Assembly (NCBI GenBank): GCA_027563935.2
Contig: CM050450.1
Coordinates: forward strand, 92,998,439 to 93,062,438
Direction of reading: 5' to 3'
Origin: Costus lasius
Taxonomy: Eukaryota; Streptophyta; Magnoliopsida; Zingiberales; Costaceae
Length of the DNA stretch: 64,000 bases
Positions 22,477 through 35,007 of the stretch are shown piece after piece. How positions within the stretch are numbered: position 1 is the stretch's first letter; each line of letters starts with the position of its first letter. The notes below the pieces were generated by a model. That model did not search any database, had not been told where the DNA came from, and was given only the letters and a program-made list of their open reading frames with translations. The position numbers and the translations under genes are program-made.

Positions 22477-24032
22477 TGATGTGCTCCGCAAGTGCACGGA
22501 CAAATCGAAGTACTAAAAATATTGATCCTACAGGGACCAATGACCAATACTGACTCTACTTAAGATCGTTGGCTAGACTAATCTAAAAAATGAGTAGTTT
22601 TTATCTTAACTAAATTGCATAAATAGTAAAACAGACTTTGGTTGTAATCGATTTGATGAAAATTCAGGATTCTGGTTTCACCACACTATGTTTCATGACT
22701 TTTATAATTAGAAATATCCTAAGAAGGATTTACTATATTGAAGGGGATTTATCCACATGTACAGATTGCCTCCTCTCGTTAGTACAATCTGGTATTTATT
22801 CGAGTTAATTCCCTACTCTCGTGGTTATTAACTCGAGAAAAACTCAATGAGTTCTTGACAAATCTATGGAAATCCCTCAAGCCGATTTGAACTACTCTCG
22901 TGTTCAAATCAACCTGTTCAAAAACTGTAGATCCGACATCGGAATTCATCTCTCAGTACTTCTTGTGATGTCTCTAAGCATGAAAATTTTGGCCAAAAAT
23001 CAACATGTAATAAGCACAACAATAATCAAATCAAACACAAGTAAATTGCTTAATAAAAAAGAAATCAACGATTAAGTCAGGTAAACATAGTGGGTTACAA
23101 CCATAATCCTGAATAAAAGATTTACGCTGACATGTTCATCATGTTCATGTTATAAAAATCCATGTTTTCAATTACAACTGGCAAATAAAATATGAAATCA
23201 ACAAGGAAGAAGGAATTTAATGCTTTATGATGAAGATCAACGTTGGCTGATCGGAAAATCAAAGCTTTTTTGGTGGAGAAACGTCGTACGCTGCTAGTTG
23301 CCCTATAACTCACCCCTTTGTCCAATTCATCTTGAAAATCCACCAAAAATATCTTAATAATCATTCCAAATTGCTCTTATATAGTTCTCCATCATCTCCC
23401 TAGGTTTTCCCCAAAATTCAGTGTGAAATCGAGCCAAATTAGATAAGAATCCGAGTCAAATTGGAACTAGCAAACAAAAATACAGCCGTGATTATAATTA
23501 TGGCCTTGTCATATTTCTTTCTATGTCTTCTAGAAATAAAACCGGGTAGAAATACGGCCATGAAAATGATCACGGGTAGGGCGTATTTCTTTCTATGGAT
23601 TTTCTTCAACAAATCACAGCTGTGATTTTCATCACAGGTAGGTCATATTTCTTTTTGTGGATTTCTGGTATTTTGTACGAGCATATTATGGCTGTGATAA
23701 ATATCACAGGTAGGCCATATTTCTTTCTGTGCCCTTCCAGAAAATACGCCAGTGATAAAAATTACAGGCAGACAGTATTTTTCAAATAAGCTCTAATTTG
23801 CACGAATTTTGATGGGCAGCTTTGTTTTCACTTGTATAACTCATCTGTGCACTTGGATTCCTCAAAATCTATCAAAATTTGGTCGTTTTCACCTAAAACA
23901 TGACAAAAGTGAAGAGAGGTGAAGATTCTAAACAAACAAGAGGATTTATGTCAAAATAAGTGAAAACATGATAAGAATTGGAGAGATTATGCATAAAAAA
24001 GTATAGTAAAATTACTATATAAATACCAGACA
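22477..24032 (-). repeat. 5' LTR of element E
   Basis: Left edge TGATGTGCTCCGCAAGTGCA next to the PBS; right edge set at ...ATACCAGACA (an LTR starting TGTCTGGTATTT), about 1556 bp. The left edge is well supported; the right edge is inferred from TG...CA and from similarity to the start of LTR H (TGTCTTAAATTT). No target duplication could be confirmed. Confidence 0.65.
23480..23800. repeat. Degenerate tandem repeat with dyads in LTR E
   Basis: About five units of 60-80 bp, each with a (C)AGC(C/T)GTGA-type dyad, a short AT spacer, ATCACAGGTAGG or a variant, then CATATTTCTTTCTGTGG or a variant. The best palindrome is ATCACAGCTGTGAT (23616-23629). Confidence 0.75.
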
Positions 24033-24346
24033 TTAGTGTACTCTAAATTTGTTACCAACTAGGTAACAAGGGCCATTCACCACAAGTGTTTTCCCTTCGC
24101 GCAGAAAGGTTTGTGAACAATTTAGAAATAGTCAAAAATAGAAAAATAGAGAAAAAGATTTTAGACGTCCTATTTCTGTAAACAAAAATATGGCAGTATT
24201 GAAATGTATATGAGGTGAATTCATTGATTAGAGATTCGTCATATTATATAAGTTGCAATTCTTTTTTGTTTTGGATTGTGAATCTTAATAGTTAAATTCT
24301 AAGAATAGTCTGTTTATCTAAGAATCTTTTGACTTGAATTTGAGGT
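24033..24346. other. Unclassified 314 bp between LTR E and LTR G
   Basis: AT-rich; no ORF, repeat boundary or known motif seen. GTTACCAACTAGGTAAC (24051-24067) is a near-perfect inverted repeat of unknown meaning. Confidence 0.4.
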
Positions 24347-24796
24347 TGATGAGTTACATTTACATCATATTTTTCGCTATATATTATATATTAATTTGTG
24401 GTTAATTATAAGATTTTATACTATTTTATAATTTTTTTATCTCATATTTTATAGAATCTTCACTGTTCTTGGTTTTCATGCAAATGCAGATAATATCGCT
24501 AAAAAATGATGGATTTAGTGAGTTTTGATGTCATGAGGTGATGAAAAGATCAAGCCGCGCATCAAATTTGGAGCAAAATGGATGCTAGACGAGATATTCA
24601 CAGTCACGGCTGTGAGTCCATTCACGGGCCATGAATGTGCCACTACAGTAAGACATATTGTTGCATCAAGCCTGGAGTTTAAGTTGAGACATTCACTGAT
24701 GAGGCCGTGAATCTATTCACGATCCATGGACGGCTCGGTGCACACCATCACAAGTTAGATATATGAGCTGAGCTGTTCATGGACATGGTCGTGAAT
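24347..24796 (+). repeat. Athila-type LTR G, left segment
   Basis: + strand LTR, start set at TGATGAGTTACATTTAC (an approximate edge). It contains the usual phrase order of Athila-type LTRs (GATGGATTTAGTGAGTTTTG...) and dyads such as TCACAGTCACGGCTGTGA, and is then interrupted by LTR F at 24797. Confidence 0.55.
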
Positions 24797-26731
24797 TGAT
24801 GACACCGAAATTTATAGTAAATTTCATGCCATTTTATATATCTTTATGTGTCATATTATCACTACTTTGCTTATTTTTATGCTTTTTTTTTATCAAATAT
24901 TGCAAAATCTACTTCTATTTTGGTTTTTCATGATTTTCAGGTAAAAAGTGCTATATTTTGATGGATTTTGAAAGATTTGAGCACACCAATGGATTCTAGA
25001 CGTTGAAACGAAGTCACCTGTAAAATTTCAGAATAATCAAAGCTTCAGAGCAAATTACGGCACCCCCATTATGGAATTTACGGTACCGTAATTTGACTGC
25101 ACTCGCAGATCAAAATTACAGTTTTGTCGTAATTCCTGTGAGGTGCTATATTTTGGGATTTTTTCGACCAGAGTTTTCATGGCAATTATGGCACTGCCGT
25201 AAAGAAGATCACGGTACCATAATTACAGATGATTTCCTACCCAAGAGATATGAAGAAATACAGCACTGCCGTGATGATCTTTACGGGCCGTATTTTGGTC
25301 TAGAAATTTACAGAAAAAAATACGGCATGCCCGTAATCAATTTGATGTAGAATTCATAGGCACAAAATTACGGCACTGCCGTAATAGTTCATTACGGCTG
25401 TAATTACAATGCAGCTCGTGATTTTCCCGGTCAACTCCAAAGCTCGAATCTTGCACGGACCATATCTTTTTATCCATACCTCCAAATTAAGATCCGAAAG
25501 ATGCTGCGGAGTCGTCCTAAAGAGTAGAAGACACTCAAGTGAAAATCCTTAATTTTTATCCAGAATCGGATGAGCAATTGAGAGGGAGGCGCTTAGGGTT
25601 CGGCCTCGCGCTGAGAGGCATAGAAACCACCTTAGGCCGTGAATTTTACATTGAAGCTTCGCCTAGAGGAAGGGAGGACACACCAGAAGTTTCAGAGCAA
25701 AAGGAGATCAATTGGAGGAGGAATCGATGAAAGAAGGGCTCGGGCACTGTTCATCGAAGCAAATTACGGCTATAATTTCTATTACAGCCGTGTTGTAACA
25801 TTGTTTCTCCTTTCTATTGGTTTTCTTATCACTCTAAGACTATGATTCATTGTATTTCTTTTTCCATGCGAGCTTAATCATATTTTGGGACATGGGGTGT
25901 AATCCCCTTGATTTTTTAATGACTAGATAACTATTATTTTCGTCATGATAATCCTTGTTGTGATAATTCTACTTTTGTGATGAACTGTCTTTAATTTTCC
26001 TTAGATTTATATTATCAGCATGTTTTATAATTTTATGAAATAGACTGAAAGGTTGATAGTGAAATTTGGAACCCTAAATAATCATTGAGTTTGGAACTTA
26101 TCATAAGAGATTAGGTTTGTTCTTTGAATTCTGATTTTTAGTAATAGAATTGCCATGTTTGATAATATTGATCTAGGATTGAATTAATGTTAAAAACATT
26201 GATAGATCTTGCACGAAAGTGAAGATCGATCTGTTGAAAAACCTTAAGTAGAACTTGTGTTGAGACTCGGATGCACGAAAGTGATCCTTGAGATTCCACT
26301 TGAGATTATCAACTTAGAATTCGTATGCACGAAAGTGATCCTCGAGTTCTTCGTATGATGGTTTACTTATTTTCAGCATTGGGATAGATCTTGCGCGAAA
26401 GCGAGGATTGGTCCCTGCATGATTGTCTGCACGAAAATGAGATAATCATTTTATGAAATAAATTAGGTCTTTATCATAACAGGATTTGATTGATGACCTT
26501 TTATTCATATCTAGTCATTGAAATTAAGGTGGATGAAACCCTAGTCCCAGTTTATCTCTCTGATTATCTTTCGTATTCTTTCTATTGCTTACTTGCATCA
26601 TATTTGGTTTACTTAGCTAGTGAGAATACAACTATTTGGTACTTAACAATAAGGTCTTTGTGGGATCGATACTTTTCTTTACTACTTCGAGTATCCGTGC
26701 GCTTGCGGACACTACAATTTTAGGGACAACA
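24797..26731 (+). repeat. Athila-type LTR F, inserted in LTR G
   Basis: + strand LTR of the same family as D: starts TGATGACACCGAAATTTATAG and ends near GTGCGCTTGCGGACACTACA (26697-26716) or at GGGACAACA (26731). A decayed PBS-like stretch (AGAGCCGTATCAGGGA) follows. TGAAT occurs at 24792-24796 and 26856-26860, and the flanking G sequence (GTGAAT then CCATTCACGGGCC) joins sensibly across it. So the insert may span 24797-26855: an LTR plus a short internal stub. The right edge is uncertain. Confidence 0.65.
25050..25420. repeat. TACGG dyad array inside LTR F
   Basis: TTACGGTACCGTAA near 25079-25092, TACGGCATGCCCGTA at 25321-25335 and TTACGGCACTGCCGTAA at 25368-25384, with several decayed forms between. 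The geometry matches the array at 17400-17790. Confidence 0.82.
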
Positions 26732-26855
26732 ATTTTTTAGAGCCGTATCAGGGAGTGACAATAGCCCTGTACGCCATACACTTAGGTTTTGGCTGCGACA
26801 ACTAAAATAAGTCTACCTACATGTATTTATAAGTGTGTCCTTTCAGATCACAATA

Positions 26856-27885
26856 TGAATCCATTCACGGGCCATGAATATTGCCACCAGACTGAAAATT
26901 TCAGCCGATTTAGCTTCAAATCGGATCAGAACTTAGCATAATATTGGAATAACCTTCCTAAAAGGGTTCTAAAGGGATTGGACTATAAAAGAGAATATTT
27001 TGAACTGGATTAGTAGGGGTTCTTTGGACAATTTTAGATGGAAGTGGCGGCTAAGGCAAAAACAACATTATGGGCAAATTCTATTGCGAGGATCACACGA
27101 AGAAAGGATTTAGCTGCTTGATCTACTTTTCCTGATCGAAGAAAAGGATTATCTTTAATCTCCTTGTGTTTCCTTGTAATTTGATTGAGTTTTCATGCTA
27201 AATTCACAAGATTATATGCTTGTTAGTATGGACAAGATCGCTTAATCCACTGTTTCGGGATTTGGGCGTAACCCATTGATGATTTTATAAATTTATTCTT
27301 GTATTCATCTTTGTTAAAGAGTTTTACTATGTTGATTTGATTAAAATTGTGCTCTATTTCTTATAACTACTCTATCCAAGTATTATTGTGTATGAGACGT
27401 CGTGAGACAGTTTGAGAGGTGAACCACAATGTTGGATTTATTCTTTTCAAACCAATGAATTCAATCACGAGAGTAGTTTGAGTTTAATTAAAGGACTTTT
27501 ATGATTTGTCACAGAGCTTAAAGGGCCTAATTACGATTATTGTCACAAGAGTAGGGAATTGTAGTGATTAAGTACCGGATTGCACATTGAAAAAAGGCAA
27601 TTTGTATATGCGAAGAAATCCCTTTTGAGACATTAGTTTTCTTCACTTCAATTTATTTTATGTAATTTTTAGATCATCAATGTGGTGAAACACTAGTCCC
27701 AATTTTTCTCATTATAGTTTTCTACCCAAAACATCGCTTTTGCATTTTCTGAACCATCAGACAAAACACACATTTCAATCGTTTAACTATAGATTGACTT
27801 TGTAATCGATAGTTGACCACAAGATCCTTGCGGGAACGATCTTATTTTATTACTTCTATAAAGCTGTGAACTTACAGCTGCATCA
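26856..27885 (+). repeat. Athila-type LTR G, right segment
   Basis: Resumes after the F insertion (CCATTCACGGGCCATGAA) and runs to ACTTACAGCTGCATCA at 27885. The last 100 bp keep the layout of D and F LTR ends (TTATTTTATTACTTC..., then a dyad-like GTGAACTTACAG, then CA). Confidence 0.6.
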
Positions 27886-28021
27886 AAGGTCGATTATGTG
27901 AGTTTATATTTTGGAAATTTGCTCTTCACTAGTGAATTGTTTTCTCCAAGCGTTGCATAACCCTTTGGTCATTTTTTTTTTGCTTGAGGACAAGCAAATG
28001 TTTAAGTCTAGGGAGATTTCA
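27886..28021 (+). other. Minimal internal region between LTR G and LTR H
   Basis: About 136 bp with no coding capacity. It contains CTTGAGGACAAGCAAATG (27984-28001), the phrase that precedes the 3' LTR in Athila-type elements, then a purine-rich CTAGGGAGA (PPT-like) before the start of H. No PBS is recognisable after G. Confidence 0.6.
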
Positions 28022-29440
28022 TGTCTTAAATTTATGTAGTTTTCTAAGTATGCTTTTAAAGTAAAATATCTTTATTTTCTATCATGTTCTTACCTATTTT
28101 CATTTAAATTCTTATTATTGTTTGGAATCTTCGCCTCTATTCCCTTTTATAATATTTCAAGGGAAAATGACCCATTTTTTTTGGATTTTGAAATATTTGA
28201 GCACATGAATGGATTACAGACATCGAGATGAAATTACCCATTAAATTTCATAAAAATCAGAGTTCCGTAGCAAAATTATGGCCCACATGTGATAATAATT
28301 ATGGTCATAATCTTTGGACAACCATAGAAGAAATTACGGGCTGCCCATGATTTTTATTAATGTCGTGATTCTCTCAACGTGTTTTGACATACTTTACTGA
28401 CAAGATTAGGCCTGCCTGTGATAATTATAATGGCCGTAATTTCCCGATTACTCTTCACCGAAAGCCACAAACAAGATTATGGCCTTCCTGTGATAATTAT
28501 TATGGCCGTAATTTTGTCCGCTAGCCACAATTTTAGCCCTATTTCTTTCTTGATTTGGCTCATTTTGGAGCCAAGTTTTTGGAGAAACATATTTGAAAGT
28601 TTTTGATGTACCTTTAGGAGGATTTTGAGGGACTTTTGGCAAGTTTTGAAGCAGATTTTAGTGAAGAGGTGTAAGCTAGGGTGATTGATAAGGCGTATGC
28701 GATTTCTTCCTGGAGAAAGCTTCATTCTTCATTTTGCTGGCTTCTATCTTGATGAGGGAACCTTAGTTTTCATCATTTTCATCAATTTTATCTTTATTTT
28801 TCATTTTGTTATTTATATTATTAAATTTTCTAGTGTCAACACGATGATCATGTTAGCGTAAACTTTATTTCAAGACAAGGGAGTAGCCCTCTGTGTTAAT
28901 ATAACTTGATATGTGATTTTTTATCTCTTTGAAGTAATTTACTTGTGTTAGATCTGATTATTTCTGTGGTTATTTATGTGTTGATCTTTGGCCATGATTA
29001 GCATATGATTAGATGTCGCAAAAAGTACCGAAAGGTGAATTGCAATGTCGGATTTACAATTTTTGGACATATGAATTTGACAATGAAAGTTGATCGAATT
29101 GATCTAAGGGATTATATGATTTGTCAATAACTCATTGGGTTTATTTCGAGTTAATAATTACAAAAATATATAATTAACTCATGTACACACTAGGTTATAC
29201 CACTGAAAGGAGGCAATCTGTATATTTGGATAATTCCTCTTCATCATAGTAAAACTCTTCAGTTGGTTGATTTTGCTATGGTTGTTATATCACATGGAGA
29301 GGTAAACCCAAAGTCCTAAACCTTCATAACTTGATTACAACACCTATTTCATTGTGTTAGTTACTTAAATAGCTTAGTTCAATTAGATTTTAAATCAACT
29401 CGTTTCTTAATCATCTAGCTAATAATCCTAAGGTTAGTTG
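28022..29440 (+). repeat. Athila-type LTR H, left segment
   Basis: + strand LTR starting TGTCTTAAATTTATG after the PPT-like tract. It contains dyad-bearing direct repeats (GGCCTTCCTGTGATAATTAT and GGCCTGCCTGTGATAATTAT near 28400-28500). Interrupted at 29441 by copia element K. Confidence 0.6.
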
Positions 29441-31140
29441 TGAAAGTCCCCTTCAAGGGGGAGCGCAAGGAGATGAAACCCTAAATAAGGGGGGCGCGTG
29501 TAATATTTCTAGGGAATTCATCATCAAGATCGCATGTAGTTCATATGATTAACTTGTATAAACGAAAAAGATCTCAAAGGGATGATACCAACGCCATTAG
29601 ATTGGATGTCGGCTTGGAAGCAAAGATCAAAAGAGAGCTTCTCCACAAGTGACGCACACAAGATGAGGAATGGCTTCTCCTTGTCGTCTTTGTGCTAGCA
29701 AAGCTTCAAGGGATCCTTTGTGTGTAGGAAGTTTGAGATGCGAGAGCAAGCCTCTCCTTGGACGAAATCTTCTCGTTGCTTCACGTCTACCACTTGTCAC
29801 GAGAGTGTAAGCAAGCCGCATGAGAAGAGTGGAACGTATTGGCGTTTTTGGCGTTGAGAGGAATCGGCATTGATCACATTCCAAAAATGGAATATCATTA
29901 AGCCATGCGCTCTTGCCAACCAAAAACGCTTAAGCATTGAACCAAGCGTTCACACATGTGAACCGGTTCAAGCTCAATCGATCCAATAGACTTTGGTCCA
30001 AAAAACCAAATCAAATCAGCCCAAGCCATTTGGTCTAGACCATAGTAAACCCTAAGGTTCCAGATCTAACCGTTCATCTCTTGATGCTCATGATCTCACC
30101 GATCTAGCATCAACTCTCTCGATCGAAGCTTACTGATCTAAAGCCCTAATCAATCAAACATGATCAGACCAGATCTCACTTACAATCAGAGACTAAATCC
30201 CTTTAAACTGAACCCTAACAATTCAGTCCACACGATCTGACTTAAGTTAGCCATATCATCAAATTGTGCGACCCTGAGGGTTTCCTTTAAATGTCGGTAA
30301 CGATAACTTACGTTATCACGATCAGTGAAGGGTATCTAGCAACACATCACTGTCTCCCGATATAAAAGAAAGAGTCTTCCAAGACTACACCCAAACCACA
30401 TGCACAAGTGTGAATCCACTTCACTAGGCATACATGTTTCCTTTGCCACTAGATGTTCTTATTGGACAAGCACGTCAAGCCTGTAACTCCAATATGATGA
30501 GCATGATTAGACCAGATGAACATAGTCACCTGGGTATGGCCATACACTTTCTCAATCATCTCATTCAGGGGGGCCCCCTTTAGAACATCACACTCCAATC
30601 AAGGAGACGGCAATCCTATATCTATCACTAGTGTCCTAACCTGACTCATGATCATTATCCAAGATAGTCTATAACCATTATGTTTCAAATGATATTGAAC
30701 TACCTCAAAACAATGACAATCATCATTTAGAAACACAAGTGATCTCAAGTCAGAGGACATGTGCCACTTGTTGCAAACAAGGATTATTCATATTGTGACA
30801 AGCAATTGAATATCCTAGTAGGGTCTGTCCAGTACATCCAATGTACCCATGAGTCTACATCTTATTCCATGCTCGAAGCATCCTATAAGATTAGAACACA
30901 AATTAGTCTCAATCATATCAAGGCTGTCTCATGTTCACCAAGATATCTCGACTAAGGACATTACAGCATGTCAGCCTAGCTGAACAGCATTGAGACATTA
31001 TTCAGAAGTACACTTATTGCAGCAGACAATGTAACATACTGAATAACAACCATTGCCTTTATAAACATAAGAGTTTATATACATGATACTGAATAGAATC
31101 CCAAGGCCTCAAACATTAGCCTTAAGGGCATACCCCAACA
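29441..31140 (-). repeat. 3' LTR of element K
   Basis: 1700 bp. The + strand begins TGAAAGTCCCCTTCAAGGGG and ends CATACCCCAACA. The first 30 bases hold the CCCCTTCAAGGGG palindrome also seen in J, A and the L leader. Confidence 0.95.
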
Positions 31141-31151
31141 ATCTCCCACTT
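31141..31151 (-). other. Polypurine tract of element K
   Basis: ATCTCCCACTT on the + strand next to the 3' LTR, the same as in the other family members. Confidence 0.88.
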
Positions 31152-31160
31152 GCACTTAAT

Positions 31161-33258
31161 CTAATGGTTGAGAAATCTCAAACCCATATTATTACAGTGC
31201 TTCTCATGCTTCTGTTGCGCCAGAGGCTTGGTAAGCGGGTCAGCCAGATTGTCATCTGTATGAACCTTGCAGATTTTGATCTCGCCACGATCAATGATCT
31301 CCTGGATCAAGTGAAACCGTCTCTGTATGTGTTTGGACTTCTGGTGCGACCGTGGTTCCTTTGCTTGTGCGATTGCTCCAGTGTTATCACAGAAGATAAC
31401 CAAAGGATCTGCACTCGAAGAAACGACACCAAGTTCCTTAATGAACTTACGAATCCACACTGCCTCCTTGGATGCTTCTGAGGCTGCAACATACTCGGCT
31501 TCTATTGTGGAATCAGCAACAGTAGACTGTTTGAAACTTTTCCACACCACTGCTCCACCATTCAAGCTAAAAACATAGCCTGATTGCGATCGGAAGTCAT
31601 CCTGGTCCGATTGGAACGAAGCGTCAGTATATCCTTCTATACTGAGTTCTTCCTGACCACCATATATCAAGAACATATCTTTGGTCCTCCGCAGATATTT
31701 TAAAATGTTCTTGACTGCAATCCAGTGCGCCTGACCTGGATTACTTTGGAATCAACTGGTCACGCTTAACCCGTAAGCGACGTCTGGGCGAGTACACAAC
31801 ATCGCATACATAATGGACCCAATAGCCGAAGCATAAGGCGTATTGTCCATTTCATCTTTCTCAGTCTGTGTTTGTGGACACTGACTCTTTGAAAGATTCA
31901 GACCATGTCTGACTGGAAGATATCCTCTTTTAGAATTCTCTAAATGGAATCTCTCCAGGACTTTATCAATGTAAGTACTCTGGCACAGCCCGAGAAGCCT
32001 CTTAGATCTATCCCTGTAGATCTTCATACCTAACACATAGGCTGCTTCTCCTAGATCTTTCATCTGGAAACATTTTCTTAACCATGCTTTAATAGCATGA
32101 AGTTCAGGAATATCGTTTCCAATGATTAAGATATCATCGACGTAGAGGACTAGGAAAGTAATCACGCTCCCACTAAACCTCTTATATACACACGGGTCAT
32201 CTTTATTCTTGATGAAACCATATTCACAGATTGATTCATCAAAACGAATATTCCAGCTTCTAGATGCTTGTTTAAGTCCATAAATGGACTTCTTTAACTT
32301 GCATATTTTATGACGATCTGATGGATTAGTGAAACCTTCAGGTTGTGTCATATACACATCCTCATCCAGTTTTCCATTAAGGAAAGCAGTCTTCACATCC
32401 ATTTGCCAGATCTCATAATCGTAATATGCTGCTATCGCGAAAAGAATCCGAATAGACTTGAACATGGCTACAGGAGAGAAAGTTTCATCATAATCTATCC
32501 CGTAGATTTGTTTGAAACCTTTCGCAACTAGCCTGCCTTTGTAGGTAACCACGTTACCATCCATGTCAATCTTCTTCTTGAAGATCCATTTACAGCCTAT
32601 AGGGATTACTCCCGTAGGCGGATCAACCAAATCCCAGACTTGGTTATCTGACATGGAGTCCATTTCGGCTCGCATAGCTTCAAGCCATCTAGCTGACTCC
32701 GGTCCACTGACCGCATCCGCATAAGTGAGGGGTTCATCATTATCAATGATGTAGACTCCGTCATAGCGCTCAGGCTGTCGATGAATCCTTTCCGATCTAC
32801 GCGGTTCCCGTGATATCTGAGCCTCAGGTTGTTCAGTAACCTGATCTACCGGCTCAGGCTCATCCAACTGTGCTTGACTACTTTGACCTTCCTCTGGACT
32901 CTCATCCAGCTTTATTTCTCTCCCACTGGCCTCTTGCAGAAGAAACTCCTTCTCAAGAAAAATAGCCGTCCGAGCAACAAATACCTTGTTCTCTTTGGGA
33001 TCGTAGAAATAATAACCCTTAGTTTCCTTAGGGTAACCGACAAAGATACATTTCTCAGATCTGCTCTCTAGTTTCCCAGAGGCGAGCTTTTTGACATAAG
33101 CCTCGCAACCCCAGATCTTGATAAATGTCAAGCTCGGCTGTTTCCCATACCATAGCTCATATGGAGTCTTTGAAACTGCCTTGGATGGCACTCGATTTAG
33201 TACCTTTGCAGCTGTTTCCAGTGCAAATCCCCAAAAGGAGTAAGGTAGAGTAGCTTGA
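31161..33258 (-). pseudogene. gag-pol of element K, C-terminal half (after the L insertion)
   Basis: Continues the polyprotein from about codon 597, just past the integrase catalytic core, through the integrase C-terminal region, RT with YVDD, and RNase H, ending at 31161. A TGA at 31752-31754 replaces arginine codon 1098 (CGA in the intact relative), between the RT and RNase H domains. With 42353-44144 and one target duplication removed, the whole frame adds up to exactly 3885 bp, so there were no indels before the L insertion. The N-terminal half has three more stops. This copy is dead on several counts. Confidence 0.95.
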
Positions 33259-34906
33259 TGTTGGGGTATGCCCTTAAGGCTAATGTTTGAGGCCTTTGGG
33301 ATTGTAATAGTATCATGTAATAAACTGTTGTGTTTATAAAGGCATGGTTATTATTCAGGTTGTTACCTTGTCTGCTGTAATAAGTGTACTTCTGAATAAT
33401 GTCTCAAAGCTGTTCAGCTAGGCTGACAGTCTATATGTCCTTAGTCGAGATATCTTGGTGAACATGAGACAGCCTTGATATGATTGAGACTAATATGTGT
33501 GCTAATCTTATAGGATGCTTCGAGCATGGAATAAGATGTAGACTCATGGGTACATTGGATGTACTGGACAGACCCTACTGGGATATTCCATTGCTTGTCA
33601 CAATGTGAATGATCCTTATAAGCAGCAAGTGGCACATGTCCTTTGACTTGAGATCACTTGTGTTTCTAAATGATGATTGTCATTATTTTGAGGTAGTTCA
33701 ATATCATTTGAAAGATAATGATTATAGACTATCTTGGATGGTGAGCTTGAATCAGGTTAGGGCACTAGTGATAGACATAGGATTGCCGTCTCCTTGTTTA
33801 AGGAGTGTGATGTTCTAAAGGGCCCCCCTATATGAGATGATTGAGATAGTGTATGGCCATACCCAGATGACTATGTTCATCTGATCTAATCATGCTCATC
33901 ATATTGGAGTTACAAGCTTGACCCGCTTGTCCAATAAGAACATCCAGTGGCAAAGGACACATGTATGCCAAGTGAGTTGATTCACACTTGTGCTATGGTT
34001 TGGGTGGAGTCTTGGAAGACTCTTTCCTTTATATCGGGAGACAGTGATGTGTTGCTAGATACCCCTCACTGATCGTGATAACGTAAGTTATCGTTACCGA
34101 CATTTAGAGGAAACCCTCAGGGTCGCACAATTTGATGATATGGCTTACTTAAGTCAGATCGTGTGGACTGAACTGTTTAGACTCAGTTTAAACGAGTTCA
34201 GACTCTGATTGTGAGTGAGATCTGGTCTGATCATGTTTGATTGATTAGGGCTTGAGATCGGTAAGCTTCGATCGAGAGTTTGGATGCTAGATCATAGAGA
34301 TCAAGAGCATCAAGAGATGAATGGTTAGATCTTGAACCATTTGGTTCAAAGAGATCTAGACCATGGCTTGGGCTGGTTTAATGAACCGAATTGGGTTGAA
34401 CCTAATTGACTTGAACCGGTTCACATGGGTGAACGTATGGTTCAAGGTGTAAAGGCTTGTTGGGCGGTTTTTCCTTCAAGTGAGCGTATGGCTTGAAAAC
34501 CTTCCATTTATGGAAGTGTAACGCCATGACTTGATTGGAGAAGGCTTAACGCAAATCGGTTTTACTGAATTGTCATCTTCGTTGGACGAAAGAGGATTCT
34601 TCGAGACGGTAGCTCTCGGCCAAGCGCATCTCAACACACGACAAGGACATTGGGATCTCTTGCTAGCACAAGGAAGATCCTAAAGGGTAGCCACCCCTCA
34701 TCTTGTGTGTGAACTTGAAGAGGAGACCTACTTTGATCTCTTGCTTCCAAGCCGCCACCCTCTTCATGGCTTTGGTATGAGTTCTCATAACTTCAAGTTG
34801 ATCATATAGTTATCATATTCGATCTTGTTTAGAAACCCTTTTCGCCATGCTTGTTAGAATCGCAAGTTTAGGGTTTCCCCCCCCCTTTGAACTAGGGGTT
34901 CCTTCA
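33259..34906 (+). repeat. 5' LTR of element L
   Basis: 1648 bp, TGTTGGGG...TTCCTTCA. Its end differs from the other subfamilies: a run of 9 C then TTTGAACTAGGGGTTCCTTCA, in place of the CCCCTTGAAGGGG end. The TATA-like TTTATAAAGG at 33333-33342 is conserved in all copies but unusually near the LTR start; CTTTATATCGGGAG near 34028 is a second conserved TATA-like tract. Neither is proven. Confidence 0.95.
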
Positions 34907-34908
34907 AT

Positions 34909-34920
34909 TGGTATCAGAGC
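34909..34920 (+). other. Primer binding site of element L
   Basis: TGGTATCAGAGC, complementary to the 3' end of plant initiator tRNA-Met, 2 bp after the LTR. It primes minus-strand DNA synthesis. Confidence 0.95.
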
Positions 34921-35007
34921 TGGTTCTTGATATGATCTATATGATTGCTTCAAGTCCTTGTGATCCATACATGTTGCACTTACTTTTACTTGATGTATGC
35001 TTTGTTT

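Noticed and set aside
25539..25845. ORFs of 63-68 codons inside LTR F.
   Set aside because: Located in an LTR between dyad arrays; frames are not kept in the related D LTR.
33333..33342. TTTATAAAGG near the LTR start as the promoter TATA box.
   Set aside because: It would leave a U3 of only about 75-110 bp, unusual for the family; a second TATA-like tract lies further in, so no promoter is called.
33441..33635. A 64-codon antisense ORF recurring in ten LTR copies (for example 1972-2166, 5792-5986, 30761-30955, 60340-60534).
   Set aside because: It begins with GTG, not ATG, with no in-frame ATG upstream, and GTG is not a usual plant start. Its recurrence reflects LTR copy number and similarity; the older LTR C has it disrupted.
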